Shown piece after piece: positions 1-8,105 of a stretch of DNA of 64,000 nucleotides. The notes beneath the pieces were generated by a model. The model made no database searches and was not told the origin of the DNA. It saw nothing but the letters and a program-made list of their open reading frames with translations. This DNA is from Secundilactobacillus silagincola (lineage in GTDB: Bacteria; Bacillota; Bacilli; Lactobacillales; Lactobacillaceae). The stretch spans positions 186,001 through 250,000 of the forward strand of contig NZ_BCMJ01000004.1 in the NCBI RefSeq assembly GCF_002583405.1, written 5' to 3'. The number at the start of each line of letters is the position of its first letter. Positions within the stretch are counted from its first letter, which is position 1. The translations under genes were made by a program, and so were the position numbers.

Positions 1-42
1 CCATTTGAGACACGTTGTTTTTAACTGTTTTAAGTTCATCAT
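1..42 (-). CDS. 5' end of an unidentified gene (partial)
   Basis: Fourteen codons run off the window edge, starting with a double ATG (42 or 39). A GAGGTG ribosome binding site at 48-53 sits next to the stop codon of the upstream NlpC/P60 gene, so the two genes may be cotranscribed. The visible residues (MMNLKQLKTTCLKW) are too few to assign a family. The call rests only on the start/RBS arrangement. Confidence 0.45.
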   Translation of the reverse strand, partial: MMNLKQLKTTCLKW

Positions 43-57
43 CTATTCACCTCAAAT

Positions 58-795
58 CTACGACAACGTCATTGGGCGCGCATAACCGACCACGTGCCAC
101 CACGGTGCGGAAATCGCTTCAGTAATGACCCCGTAGTTTTGAGCGTCGATCATTTTACCGTTGCCTGCAACGATACCGACGTGGGAAATACTGCTGGTAC
201 TGCCACCAAAGAAAGCTAAGTCACCCGTCTTTATATTAGCTTTGCTGACATGGGCATATGTGTTGTATTGCGATTGAGCTGTCCGTGGCAGCGACTTATC
301 TGCAGCTTTCTGATAAACGTACTTCGTTAATCCGGAGCAATCAAACGCACTGGGCCCATTAGCACCATAGCTATAAGGTTTACCTAACTGTTGTTTGGCA
401 TAACCTAGTACGGTTGTTGAGGTGGCACCAGTTTTTAAATAACCGTGCCAGATCCAGCCAGAAACGCTTTTGCACTTATTAGTGATGTAGTAATAAAGAT
501 ATGTAACACCGTTTGATTTCTTCATATACATTTTTTTAGTGGCTTCCCAAGTGGTATTGGGATAATTCGACAACGAATGGGTCTTTTTACTGAACGTAAT
601 TGCACTGCCATTCAAACTTAAGTTGTAAGTGCCACCCTTTGTTGATTTTCTGACGTAAGTCTTGGGTGTCATATTGCTTTGACTAACTAACGTGGCATCT
701 GCCGCACTGGCCTGCGTTTGAACACCAAAAAATAGGCAACACATAAAGCTCAATGCCATGATTAGTCCAATCCGAAGATGATATTTTCGACTCAT
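58..795 (-). CDS. Secreted NlpC/P60 cell-wall endopeptidase
   Basis: This is a predicted exported peptidoglycan endopeptidase of 245 residues. Residues 1-31 form a signal peptide (positive start, hydrophobic core, ASA-A cleavage region). Residues about 40-122 form a small wall-binding-like module ending in SGWIWHGYLK (112-121). The C-terminal NlpC/P60 domain starts near residue 128 and contains catalytic Cys153 in FDCSGL and His205 in SHVGIVAG. NlpC/P60 enzymes usually cut D-gamma-glutamyl-diamino acid bonds in peptidoglycan. The start is supported by GAGGGAGTG just upstream. The SGWIWH module recurs in the DUF4430 protein at 61322-62098, so it is probably a shared surface-attachment unit. 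The exact wall substrate cannot be read from the sequence. Confidence 0.88.
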   Translation of the reverse strand: MSRKYHLRIGLIMALSFMCCLFFGVQTQASAADATLVSQSNMTPKTYVRKSTKGGTYNLSLNGSAITFSKKTHSLSNYPNTTWEATKKMYMKKSNGVTYLYYYITNKCKSVSGWIWHGYLKTGATSTTVLGYAKQQLGKPYSYGANGPSAFDCSGLTKYVYQKAADKSLPRTAQSQYNTYAHVSKANIKTGDLAFFGGSTSSISHVGIVAGNGKMIDAQNYGVITEAISAPWWHVVGYARPMTLS

Positions 796-1072
796 TTAAA
801 ACACTCCCTCACTTGATTTCACTATCCACGTTACGCTGGTAATATAACGGGAGCGTTACATCAATCTTGCATAAAAATTAACAATAAGTTACGTGAAATG
901 CATTTGCAATCATTTTGTTATAATTATAGATTGAGCCTTGTTATATCAGCTGTTTTGCTAATTTGTGTACCTTAAATGAAGCTTAAAAAGACCACTATAT
1001 TTGAATAATTATAAATTAAGTATAATAAAAATGGCATTGTACCTTATTCAATGCGTCAATATGGCCTAATCA

Positions 1073-1184
1073 TGCGTCAAAACTTAGATTCCTGCCATTT
1101 AACGCAAATAAAGCCTATTCCGAAAAGTTCGTCGGAATAGGCTTTATTCACGTTAAATTCTGGAATCTACCAAGTTTTGTCACA
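1073..1184. repeat. Intergenic palindrome, family A, copy 1
   Basis: A roughly 110-bp near-perfect inverted repeat. The inner stem ATAAAGCCTATTCCGA pairs with TCGGAATAGGCTTTAT, and outer arms of the GTCAAAACT / AGTTTTGTC type close it. It is homologous to copies at 16612-16721 and 57163-57273, but this copy lies in the opposite orientation. The stretch 796-1072 upstream of it shows no gene, only AT-rich promoter-like sequence. Confidence 0.85.
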
Positions 1185-1192
1185 CACTCACA

Positions 1193-1223
1193 CAAAAAAG
1201 ACGCCCCATCACTGGGACGCCCA
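1193..1223 (-). terminator. Probable rho-independent terminator
   Basis: On the minus strand GCGTCCCA, loop, TGGGGCGT is followed directly by TTTTTT. It lies about 210 bp downstream of the minus-strand gene ending at 1436 and probably ends that transcript. The stretch 1224-1435 has an open frame but no convincing coding signal. Confidence 0.6.
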
Positions 1224-1435
1224 TACAGCCACTTAGCCGAAACTAAATGGGTTCTCAAAAATCCACATTTCCTTTGAACCAAGGCAGCCGCAAATCCGGC
1301 GGTGTTACATTGCCTGCTGTGCAAAAAATCACCTAGTTGCTCGCGCAAACCGCTATTGCTAGCGACGTGATATTCTCGACTCATCGCATGTAAAGTATCA
1401 TAGCACGGATTGATACCAGAAGCAAATCAACATCA

Positions 1436-1930
1436 TCATTTGTCGGTCGTTTCTGTATCCTCATCTTCGTCTTTCTTTTCCTGATTCTCTTTGATTTGAT
1501 CTAACTGCTTATCTAACCACGTTGCGATGGCAGTTGCCATATCAGCTTGATGACTGACAAAATCATCTGCCGAAGCCACCTTATCAATTCGCAAGGAAGA
1601 CGCATTGATATCTGGTGATTCAACAATGCTATAAACACTGATTGGTAAAGTATCATCATCCGCCAGCATCTTCTTCATGGCATTCAGATAACGTAATGGC
1701 AGATTGACCACGCTAGTTTCCAGATGTACTTGAATATCAGCATCCGTTAAGGTCAGCGTGGCCTGTGCCAATTTATTTTCGCCAATTGCTTTAACGATCA
1801 TATTGACCATTGGCTCAAGCGACTTAACCGCACCATCCTTTTTGATTTCAGCTAAACTGCTACCAAAATTCTGTGTATCATAATTTTCAGCTTCAACTTC
1901 TTCAACGAAGTCCTTTACTAAACTTTCCAT
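1436..1930 (-). CDS. Small acidic cytoplasmic protein of unknown function
   Basis: A 164-residue protein with no signal peptide or membrane segment. The first 130 residues are a mixed alpha/beta region. The tail is highly charged (KENQEKKDEDEDTETTDK). I do not recognise a family. It follows the small membrane protein gene at 1942-2394 by 11 bp, so the two are probably one transcript. ATG and a GAGGTAACT ribosome binding site support the start. A role in stress or the envelope cannot be inferred beyond the pairing with a membrane protein. Confidence 0.7.
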   Translation of the reverse strand: MESLVKDFVEEVEAENYDTQNFGSSLAEIKKDGAVKSLEPMVNMIVKAIGENKLAQATLTLTDADIQVHLETSVVNLPLRYLNAMKKMLADDDTLPISVYSIVESPDINASSLRIDKVASADDFVSHQADMATAIATWLDKQLDQIKENQEKKDEDEDTETTDK

Positions 1931-1941
1931 AGTTACCTCGA

Positions 1942-2394
1942 TTACTTATTTTGTTTGGCTTTTTCCTGCTGCATCTTTTTAATTTCTTCCAGCTTATCAT
2001 TATCACGTTTATTATCAAGCCAGTGACGATATCGGAATGCTAATATCATCCAATAGCCATTAAAGAGAATGACTAAGAAGTCTGCCAGGATAACCGCCGC
2101 TTTGATACTAAGAATTGCTTTGCTGCTAAACATCACCGTTACAATACCATTAAACAGGCCAAATGAATAGATGATGATCACCATCGCTAAGACGTAATAG
2201 CCAGAATTATGACCTAAGGCGCCCCAAATCATGGGTAATGCGTAAAGCACCAATGAAATAATAAGGGAACTGATAATAGCTTTCATCTGAAAGGGATGCC
2301 CCAACGCGACTAGCTTAGATGACATCACGAGGTTCATCGCGGAAAAAAGCACCCACGAAACGATGCCAAGTGTGATTAATTTTTGCTTAAGCAT
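1942..2394 (-). CDS. Small integral membrane protein, unknown function
   Basis: A protein of 150 residues starting at MLKQKLI. This start has AAGGAGA six bases upstream, whereas the longer frame to 2436 has no ribosome binding site. There are four predicted membrane helices (about residues 8-27, 40-60, 68-90 and 100-122), then a charged cytoplasmic tail (KRDNDKLEEIKKMQQEKAKQNK). No family is recognised. It probably forms a two-gene operon with the acidic protein downstream. Confidence 0.7.
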   Translation of the reverse strand: MLKQKLITLGIVSWVLFSAMNLVMSSKLVALGHPFQMKAIISSLIISLVLYALPMIWGALGHNSGYYVLAMVIIIYSFGLFNGIVTVMFSSKAILSIKAAVILADFLVILFNGYWMILAFRYRHWLDNKRDNDKLEEIKKMQQEKAKQNK

Positions 2395-2558
2395 GTGATT
2401 CTCCTTAATCGTTATTAATAGTTCAAATTGTAGCATAGTTCCGCATTAAAAATACAGGTTTGCTCCGAGCAATGTGTGCTGGGGTAAACCTGTATTTGTT
2501 TTGATGTTTGTGCTTATTGGGTTGTGGTTAATGTGTTGGTAGAAAGCTGCTCGACTTT

Positions 2559-2684
2559 TATATAGCCAAATCGGGCTACACTAGGCAGAGAGCTGCATGT
2601 AAGTCAACTCTGGTATAAATCCAAAACCGGGATTTTTACCGGCATTAACTTAGGCTCCAGTCTCTAAACGCCTGTTTCCGCACC
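2559..2684. repeat. Intergenic palindrome, family B, copy 1 (degenerate 3' arm)
   Basis: First of two tandem copies. Its 5' arm (GGCAGAGAGCTGCATGTAAG, then CTCTGGTA, then AAATCC-AAAACC-GGGATTT) is identical to the next copy for about 65 bp. Its 3' arm is diverged, so the stem is broken beyond the tip. It ends with the conserved GTTTCCGCACCT. The 2437-2558 stretch before it holds no visible feature. Confidence 0.85.
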
Positions 2685-2685
2685 T

Positions 2686-2807
2686 TGGTTGAATCAGGCT
2701 ACACTAGGCAGAGAGCTGCATGTAAGTCAACTCTGGTATAAATCCAAAACCGGGATTTTTACCAGAGTCACCTTACACTCCGCTCTCTAAACGCCTAGTT
2801 CCGCACC
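2686..2807. repeat. Intergenic palindrome, family B, copy 2 (intact)
   Basis: A full hairpin. CTAGGC pairs with GCCTAG, AGAGAGC with GCTCTCT, GTAAG with CTTAC, ACTCTGGTA with TACCAGAGT and AAATCC with GGATTT, leaving loop AAAACCG. The element ends exactly at the stop codon of lplA (2807). The same placement is seen at 32780-32908. Confidence 0.88.
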
Positions 2808-3817
2808 TAAGCCAACAAATCCACCAACTCATCCTTCTTAATGCCCATGAAGTACTGACTAATGTCCACATCAGCAAACGCCTTTTCCAAGTTTTCACGG
2901 TCATACCGGATTCCCTTTAACTGTTCCGCTAATTCGTTAGCATCCTTTGGTCCGAAGAAATCACCGAAGAACTTGATTTGGGAAATCTTACCTTGTTCTA
3001 CTAAAATCCGGGCATCAATGGTACCTGAATCAAAGTGTTGACGCTTCTTTACCGTAAATTCTGGTGAAGTGCCGTAAACCCAGTCCCAGTTGTTGTAGTA
3101 CTGTTCATAGATCTTATCGATTTCTTTTTGTTCATCAGGGGTAACAACGTATTCCTTATCCTTGATTTCATCCAAACTGTCTACATGGAACAATTCCTTT
3201 AACAACTTGTCACGGAATTCTGGTACCGTAATGTTTTGATATTCAGGTGCCAAGTATGGCTTCAAGTTAGTTACACGAGAACGCACTGATTTGATTCCCT
3301 TTGAAGCAATCTTATCTTCTGGCACGTTTAAGGCATCCGCAATCACGTTTTGGTCCACATCCAGCATCAATGTACCATGTGAGAAGGTCTTACCATTCTT
3401 GGTATACATTGCGTTGCCAGAGAACTTCTTACCGTCGACTAAAATATCGTTACGGCCAGAAACTTCTACTGAAGTAGCCCCCATGTCATGTAAGGCATCA
3501 ACGATTGGCTGAACGAAAGACTTGAAGTCCCCGAACTGTTCAGAGTTACTATCCAGCACGAAACTGAAGCACAGGTTACCAAGATCTTGATAAACCGCAC
3601 CACCGCCTGAAAGCCGACGAGTAACCGTAATGTTGTGTTCCTCAACGTATTTTTGGTTAATTTCTTCCAAAGTATTTTGGTTACGGCCAACAATGATACA
3701 TGGCTTTTCATAGTAGAAAAGCACTAAAGGTTCACCGAAATCCTTATTGTTCATTAAATATTGTTCAGTAGCTAAGTTACGCCCAATATCGTGGGCTGTC
3801 ATAGAAACATACCGCAT
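2807..3817 (-). CDS. lplA: Lipoate-protein ligase, copy 1
   Basis: This enzyme activates free lipoate with ATP and transfers it to lysine of 2-oxoacid dehydrogenase E2 or GcvH proteins in the cytoplasm. It has 336 residues from MRYVSM. That start has a GGAAGGGAAG ribosome binding site and matches the length of copy 2, so the longer frame to 3850 is not preferred. Family motifs seen are RRLSGGGAVYQDLGN, SGRNDI and KKFSGNAM in the catalytic domain and an accessory C-terminal domain from about residue 250. It is followed by a paralogue at 3951-4961 that shares long identical runs (for example DKIASKGIKSVRSRVTNLKP). The two were made by tandem duplication and may differ in substrate protein or lipoyl donor. 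Its stop codon abuts a palindromic repeat. Confidence 0.93.
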   Translation of the reverse strand: MRYVSMTAHDIGRNLATEQYLMNNKDFGEPLVLFYYEKPCIIVGRNQNTLEEINQKYVEEHNITVTRRLSGGGAVYQDLGNLCFSFVLDSNSEQFGDFKSFVQPIVDALHDMGATSVEVSGRNDILVDGKKFSGNAMYTKNGKTFSHGTLMLDVDQNVIADALNVPEDKIASKGIKSVRSRVTNLKPYLAPEYQNITVPEFRDKLLKELFHVDSLDEIKDKEYVVTPDEQKEIDKIYEQYYNNWDWVYGTSPEFTVKKRQHFDSGTIDARILVEQGKISQIKFFGDFFGPKDANELAEQLKGIRYDRENLEKAFADVDISQYFMGIKKDELVDLLA

Positions 3818-3950
3818 GTCCAAACTTCCCTTCCAAATATTAATAACCAATCTTGTAACTTTTGTAACCGACTTTCATTTTACCATAATCATGTAAGGGG
3901 TTACAGTTTGGGCACTTAAATTGTGCACGAAAAAACCATTACCCTCGCTT

Positions 3951-4961
3951 TTAACCTAGAAATTGCACAAACTCGTCCAGCGTGATACCAGCAAAATAAT
4001 CTCCCACGTTGACGTGAGCTAACGCCTTTCGCAGTGACGGTTGGTCATAACGAACATCCTTGAGCATTTTTGCCAAATCAACCGCGTACTTCTCACCAAA
4101 GAAATCACCGAAGAAGGTCACCTGCTTAATGCGACCCTTTTCCACTAATACTCGCGCGTCAATCGTCCCTGCATCAAAATGCTGCCGTCTCTTCACTGTG
4201 AATTCTGGTGACGTACCGTAAACCCAGTCCCAGTTGTTGTAGTAGTCATCGTAAAGCTTTTGAATCTGCTTTTTATCTTCATCCGTTAGATGATAAGCTT
4301 TGTCAGCAACTTTAGCGAGATCGTCTACGCCATAGACTTTCCGTAATATCGTGTCACGGAACTCGGCAATCGTTAAGTTTTGATATTCTGGTTTTAAATA
4401 CGGTTTCAGATTAGTCACCCGCGAACGCACTGATTTGATTCCTTTAGACGCAATCTTATCCTTGGGCACGTTTAAGGCATGAGCGATAACACTTTGATCG
4501 ACGTCATACATCAAAGTCCCGTGAGAAAACATTTTGTCATTCTTCACATACATCGCGTTACCGGAGAACTTCTTGCCGTTCACTAAAATATCGTTACGGC
4601 CTGATACTTCGATTGATGTGGCACCCATCTCTTTTAGCGCATCAACAATGGGCTTAGTAAAGGCTTTAAAATCACCAAACCGTTCGTCATCGCGATCCAC
4701 CACGAAGCTAAACGATACGTTTCCTAGATCGTCATACACAGCACCACCGCCGGAAAGCCGTCGTGTCACTTGAATATTATGTTTTGCCACGTAATCTTGA
4801 TTAATTTCCTCTAAGGTATTCTGATTACGGCCAACGATAATGCAGGGCTTTTGGTAGTAAAACAGTAAAATAGGTTCATCAAAGTCTTTATTATTCATCA
4901 GATATTGTTCAGTCGCTAGATTATAACCGATATCTTCTGTTTCCATATTGTAATAGTACAT
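3951..4961 (-). CDS. lplA: Lipoate-protein ligase, copy 2
   Basis: Paralogue of the gene at 2807-3817 with 336 residues and the same motifs (RRLSGGGAVYDDLGN, SGRNDI, KKFSGNAM). AAGGAGCAG precedes the ATG. The 133-bp gap to copy 1 has no obvious strong terminator, so both may be read from the promoter region upstream of 4961. Divergence is spread along the protein and clusters in the C-terminal accessory domain (residues about 190-336), with the active-site loops conserved. Both copies therefore look functional. A 14-bp perfect hairpin lies 60 bp upstream of the start. Confidence 0.93.
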   Translation of the reverse strand: MYYYNMETEDIGYNLATEQYLMNNKDFDEPILLFYYQKPCIIVGRNQNTLEEINQDYVAKHNIQVTRRLSGGGAVYDDLGNVSFSFVVDRDDERFGDFKAFTKPIVDALKEMGATSIEVSGRNDILVNGKKFSGNAMYVKNDKMFSHGTLMYDVDQSVIAHALNVPKDKIASKGIKSVRSRVTNLKPYLKPEYQNLTIAEFRDTILRKVYGVDDLAKVADKAYHLTDEDKKQIQKLYDDYYNNWDWVYGTSPEFTVKRRQHFDAGTIDARVLVEKGRIKQVTFFGDFFGEKYAVDLAKMLKDVRYDQPSLRKALAHVNVGDYFAGITLDEFVQFLG

Positions 4962-5021
4962 ACAGCAGCTGCTCCTTCAAATGGTTTTACTCTTAGTTTA
5001 CCGCATTATAGGCAAAATGAA

Positions 5022-5056
5022 ACCGCTGTAATTAGCTTTATACTAATTACAGCGGT
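5022..5056 (-). terminator. Strong hairpin upstream of lplA copy 2
   Basis: A perfect 14-bp stem ACCGCTGTAATTAG / CTAATTACAGCGGT with a 7-base loop. On the minus strand it is followed by TTTCATTTT, so it would act as a weak terminator or leader attenuator for the lplA pair. The rest of 4962-5388 is AT-rich with no gene seen and contains promoter-like sequence for the stress-protein gene. Confidence 0.5.
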
Positions 5057-5388
5057 CCCTTAATGACGGCCGTAGTCGCCAATCAGTTCTATACTATTAT
5101 TATGTAACCTCACACCTAAAATAACAACGATTTAGCCCACGAAAAGACTTACAAATATAGTGCAAAATATGAAAGCTTTGAAATGACTTAGCTTTTCTTC
5201 TTTATCCACTAGTCAATTGACTATTATGCCGATCCAGCAATAACAAGTTTTCATTTTCCTAATACTAATGGCTAAATTATGGTAAAATGAAGGGTGAAGT
5301 ACTAGTGGTTCGTTTTGTTGGGCAAAACCATGGCGTGCTTACGAAAAGGTTTTATGATGGATTTATTATTTGTGAGGGAGTGGCGTAT

Positions 5389-5859
5389 ATGGACCAGCAA
5401 TACAATAACATTCTTGCACCGGTTGATGGATCGAAAGCCACTGATCCGGTGTTAGACAAAGCAATCGAAGTCGCTAAGTTAAACGATACTCATTTGGATA
5501 TCTTAAACGTCTTGGAAGTTAACCAGTTTAGTGACACTTACGGTGGTGCCGTTAGTGGCGACGTGATCTACAAACTTTCAGAAGACGTGCAAGCACGTTT
5601 AAACGAGTTAAAACAAAAAGCCTTGGACGCAGGGGTTAAGTCAGTTGATATTCACGTTCGGTTTGGTAATCCTAAACCCGTTATCGCCCGTGAATTTCCA
5701 GCTGATCATGATACTCAACTCATCGTCATTGGTTCAACTGGTTTAACTGCCGTTGAACGTTTGATGATTGGCTCGGTTACCAACTATGTCAGTCGTTCTG
5801 CTGTTTGCGATGTCTTAATCGTTAAACCAGCTGAATTGGCGAAGTTAAATAAGAAATAA
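5389..5859 (+). CDS. Universal stress protein, UspA family
   Basis: A cytoplasmic 156-residue single-domain Usp protein that probably binds ATP. The G-2x-G-9x-GS nucleotide-binding motif is complete near the C-terminus (GSTGLTAVERLMIGS). The start MDQQYNNILAPVDGS is chosen because GAGGGAG lies upstream and this is the canonical Usp N-terminus. The longer frame from 5287 adds 34 residues with no Usp homology. The gene is monocistronic, ending in a strong terminator. Usp proteins are general stress-response factors, and the specific stress cannot be told. Confidence 0.92.
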   Translation: MDQQYNNILAPVDGSKATDPVLDKAIEVAKLNDTHLDILNVLEVNQFSDTYGGAVSGDVIYKLSEDVQARLNELKQKALDAGVKSVDIHVRFGNPKPVIAREFPADHDTQLIVIGSTGLTAVERLMIGSVTNYVSRSAVCDVLIVKPAELAKLNKK

Positions 5860-5870
5860 TTTGTTAGACA

Positions 5871-5912
5871 CCAAGCACCCTTGCCCATTCTCGGGTAAGG
5901 GTGCTTTTTTGG
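5871..5912 (+). terminator. Rho-independent terminator
   Basis: AAGCACCCTT, loop, AAGGGTGCTT followed by TTTT, directly after the universal stress gene. The ribosome binding site of the next gene (TGGAGG) begins right after the T run. Confidence 0.9.
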
Positions 5913-5922
5913 AGGTACTTTC

Positions 5923-6837
5923 ATGGCTCAACCCACACAATGGCAGTTCACAGCACAACTCCCACGCGACTTTCAGACCAAGACGTTGCGCCAGCTACTT
6001 ATGACAAACTGGTATCTGCCAAAGCACTTAGTATTTAGTCTAAAACACGGTAAACGAGTATTGGTAAACAACCAATATCTCCCAGTCAATTTTGACGTAC
6101 ATCCGGGCGACCGTATCAACCTGACGTTTCTAGCAACTGATTTTGAGCATCCGTACTCAAACGTTATACCCGATAGTGCTGCCACCGTTAAAGTGCTGTA
6201 TGAGGACACCAACTTACTGGTGGTCAACAAAACTCAGGGCAGCAAAACTCATCCCAACCAGCCTGGCGAAGTCGGCACAACCTTGAATCACGTTGCTGCT
6301 TATTTAGCACCAAAAAATCAGCAACCATACGTTATCAACCGACTGGATCAAGAAACCAGTGGCGCATTACTCATCGCCAAAAATCCAGCAGTCGTGCCCG
6401 TTTTAGTTCGCTTAGTTAAGAAAAAATTAGTTCGCCGTACATATTTGACGTGGGTTCACGGCCGCCTCAATAGTTCACAGGGCCTCATTGCAATGCCGAT
6501 TGGCCGCAATTTAGCTGATAAGCGAAAACGGCAGCTAAATGGTGACCATCCGCAAATGGCCATTACTCGTTACAAAGTTATCAGTCGTAAGCCAGATGCC
6601 ACTTTAGTTGCCGTTCAACTGCAAACCGGTCGCACCCACCAGATTCGAGTCCACTTTGCCGGCCTCGGCCATCCAATCGTTGGCGATCCACTATATGCTA
6701 ATGACCCACGACAGCAACGACTATTACTGCACAGTTGGCAGTTACGCCTACCGCTACCTTTTTCATTTAACCATATTATGCTAACAGCCAGTGTGCCAGA
6801 GCCTTTTCGGCAGTTTGAACAACAACCGTTCAAATAG
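5923..6837 (+). CDS. RluA-family 23S rRNA/tRNA pseudouridine synthase
   Basis: A 304-residue enzyme that isomerises uridine to pseudouridine in RNA. Residues about 15-75 form an S4-like RNA-binding region. The catalytic motif is INRLDQETSG (RLD with the catalytic Asp) near residue 145, and the C-terminal motif LQTGRTHQIRVH is intact. The usual histidine before RLD is Asn here, which is tolerated in some RluA-type paralogues. TGGAGG precedes the ATG. RluD, RluC and TruC-type specificity cannot be separated by eye. Confidence 0.9.
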   Translation: MAQPTQWQFTAQLPRDFQTKTLRQLLMTNWYLPKHLVFSLKHGKRVLVNNQYLPVNFDVHPGDRINLTFLATDFEHPYSNVIPDSAATVKVLYEDTNLLVVNKTQGSKTHPNQPGEVGTTLNHVAAYLAPKNQQPYVINRLDQETSGALLIAKNPAVVPVLVRLVKKKLVRRTYLTWVHGRLNSSQGLIAMPIGRNLADKRKRQLNGDHPQMAITRYKVISRKPDATLVAVQLQTGRTHQIRVHFAGLGHPIVGDPLYANDPRQQRLLLHSWQLRLPLPFSFNHIMLTASVPEPFRQFEQQPFK

Positions 6838-6884
6838 AGCCAACCGTTATTTTTTGATTTGAAATAACGATTGGCTCTATTTTT
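6834..6884. terminator. Bidirectional terminator
   Basis: AATAGAGCCAA-CGTTATT pairs with AAATAACG-TTGGCTCTATT, with T/A runs on both sides. It separates the convergent pseudouridine synthase and ABC exporter genes. Confidence 0.9.
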
Positions 6885-8105
6885 TCATTTATAAGCCACT
6901 CCCTTACGCAGTCTCTGCCAAAAATGGCTTTCATCCGCCTGTAAAATCAGCCCCTTATAAATACTGCTGATATACCAGGTCAAACCGATGATCGTCAGAA
7001 TTAAAAGTCCAAGTGAGATGCTAATTTCCATTAAACTGGCTGACTGATTAATAATCCGTAACGGCATGAAGTACGACGAGAAAAATGGCACATAGGACAT
7101 GATTTTGACAACCAAAGCATCCGCATTATTCTGAAATGGGAAAGTCGCAAAGAACGCAATCATACTCAGGTAAACAGCCGGATACGCCGCCTTTGAAGCA
7201 TCTTCAGCCTTAGAAACTAACGCACCGCTAAAGGCCGCTAATATCGTGTAGATAATCACACCCAAGAATAAGAACAACAAATTGACGTTGACGAGATTAT
7301 GAACCACCTGATCAACTAACGAACCGTACTGATCAAAGAATGGTTTGGCCATATTCATTTGTTTAGCAGCTATCAAACTGATCCAGCCACCAATCAGGTA
7401 TACCAATAATTGAGTCCCAATCACCATTAGCACACCGAGGATCTTACCGCAGAAATACTTAGCCGCTGTGGTGCTGGAAAAGACCATTTCCATCACTTTA
7501 GTCCCCTTCTCGGAAGCAATTTCCTGCGCAGTAATTGACGAGTAGGTCGTCAAAATCATGTAGACCATGAAGACTAGGATCCAGAACGAAACGGTGCGAG
7601 CAGTTTTGACTAGGCCATCACGTTTCTGAATAACCTGCTTAAAAGTTGGCTGAAGAGATAGCTGCTGGAGTTGCCGGTGAGTCAGCTTAGCTTGAGCCAC
7701 GTTATTTTGCGTCTGCAGCTTACTCAAGAAACCCGTCAGTTGTGTCTTGTCGGAAGCTGACATCGCCTCTTTACCATGGTAAACCGCACGATACTGAATA
7801 CCTTGGCTTAAAGTCACGTAGCCACTGATATCATTTGCTTTAAGTGCATGCTTAGCCGCTGCTTCAGTGGTTAATTTAGTATCCACTTTATCCTTACCAG
7901 CGACTTTGATATAGGCTTGCCGCAGTGCTGGCTGATCAGCTACCACCGCGATATCGTTACCATCAGTCGCTGAGTTAGCAGAGATAAAGCCCACGCCAAA
8001 CGACACCAGCAGCATAATAAATGGTGACAGCACTAAGATGACAAAACTCCACGATTTCACCTGACGTAAATAAGTGGTCAGTGTCACGATCCACATCTTT
8101 TTCAT
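6885..8105 (-). CDS. ABC-2 type exporter permease (NatB/YhaP-like)
   Basis: A membrane subunit of 406 residues. There is one N-terminal helix (about 18-40), a large extracytoplasmic loop (about 45-170) rich in polar residues, then five or six helices from about 175 to 385. This is the layout of NatB-like ABC-2 permeases, which in Bacilli export sodium or drugs. It overlaps the upstream ATPase gene by four bases (ATGA), so the two are translationally coupled. The substrate is not determined by the sequence. Confidence 0.87.
   Translation of the reverse strand: MKKMWIVTLTTYLRQVKSWSFVILVLSPFIMLLVSFGVGFISANSATDGNDIAVVADQPALRQAYIKVAGKDKVDTKLTTEAAAKHALKANDISGYVTLSQGIQYRAVYHGKEAMSASDKTQLTGFLSKLQTQNNVAQAKLTHRQLQQLSLQPTFKQVIQKRDGLVKTARTVSFWILVFMVYMILTTYSSITAQEIASEKGTKVMEMVFSSTTAAKYFCGKILGVLMVIGTQLLVYLIGGWISLIAAKQMNMAKPFFDQYGSLVDQVVHNLVNVNLLFLFLGVIIYTILAAFSGALVSKAEDASKAAYPAVYLSMIAFFATFPFQNNADALVVKIMSYVPFFSSYFMPLRIINQSASLMEISISLGLLILTIIGLTWYISSIYKGLILQADESHFWQRLRKGVAYK

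Noticed and set aside
1148-1384. 78-residue minus-strand frame (MSREYHVASN...)
   Set aside because: It overlaps a family A palindrome and a terminator hairpin, has no clear RBS, and its composition is not protein-like. Its similarity to the first residues of the NlpC/P60 protein is too short to mean anything.
2559-2807. Tandem repeats considered as a CRISPR array
   Set aside because: Only two units, about 125 bp each, with internal hairpins and no spacers of regular size. No cas genes are nearby.
4534-4773. Plus-strand frames antisense to both lplA genes
   Set aside because: They appear at the same place in both paralogues because the genes are homologous. No RBS or independent support.
5060-5388. 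Lacto-usp/6S-type RNA upstream of the universal stress gene
   Set aside because: The region before usp is AT-rich and only the 14-bp hairpin at 5022-5056 stands out. I could not find the long bulged hairpin expected, so no RNA gene is claimed.
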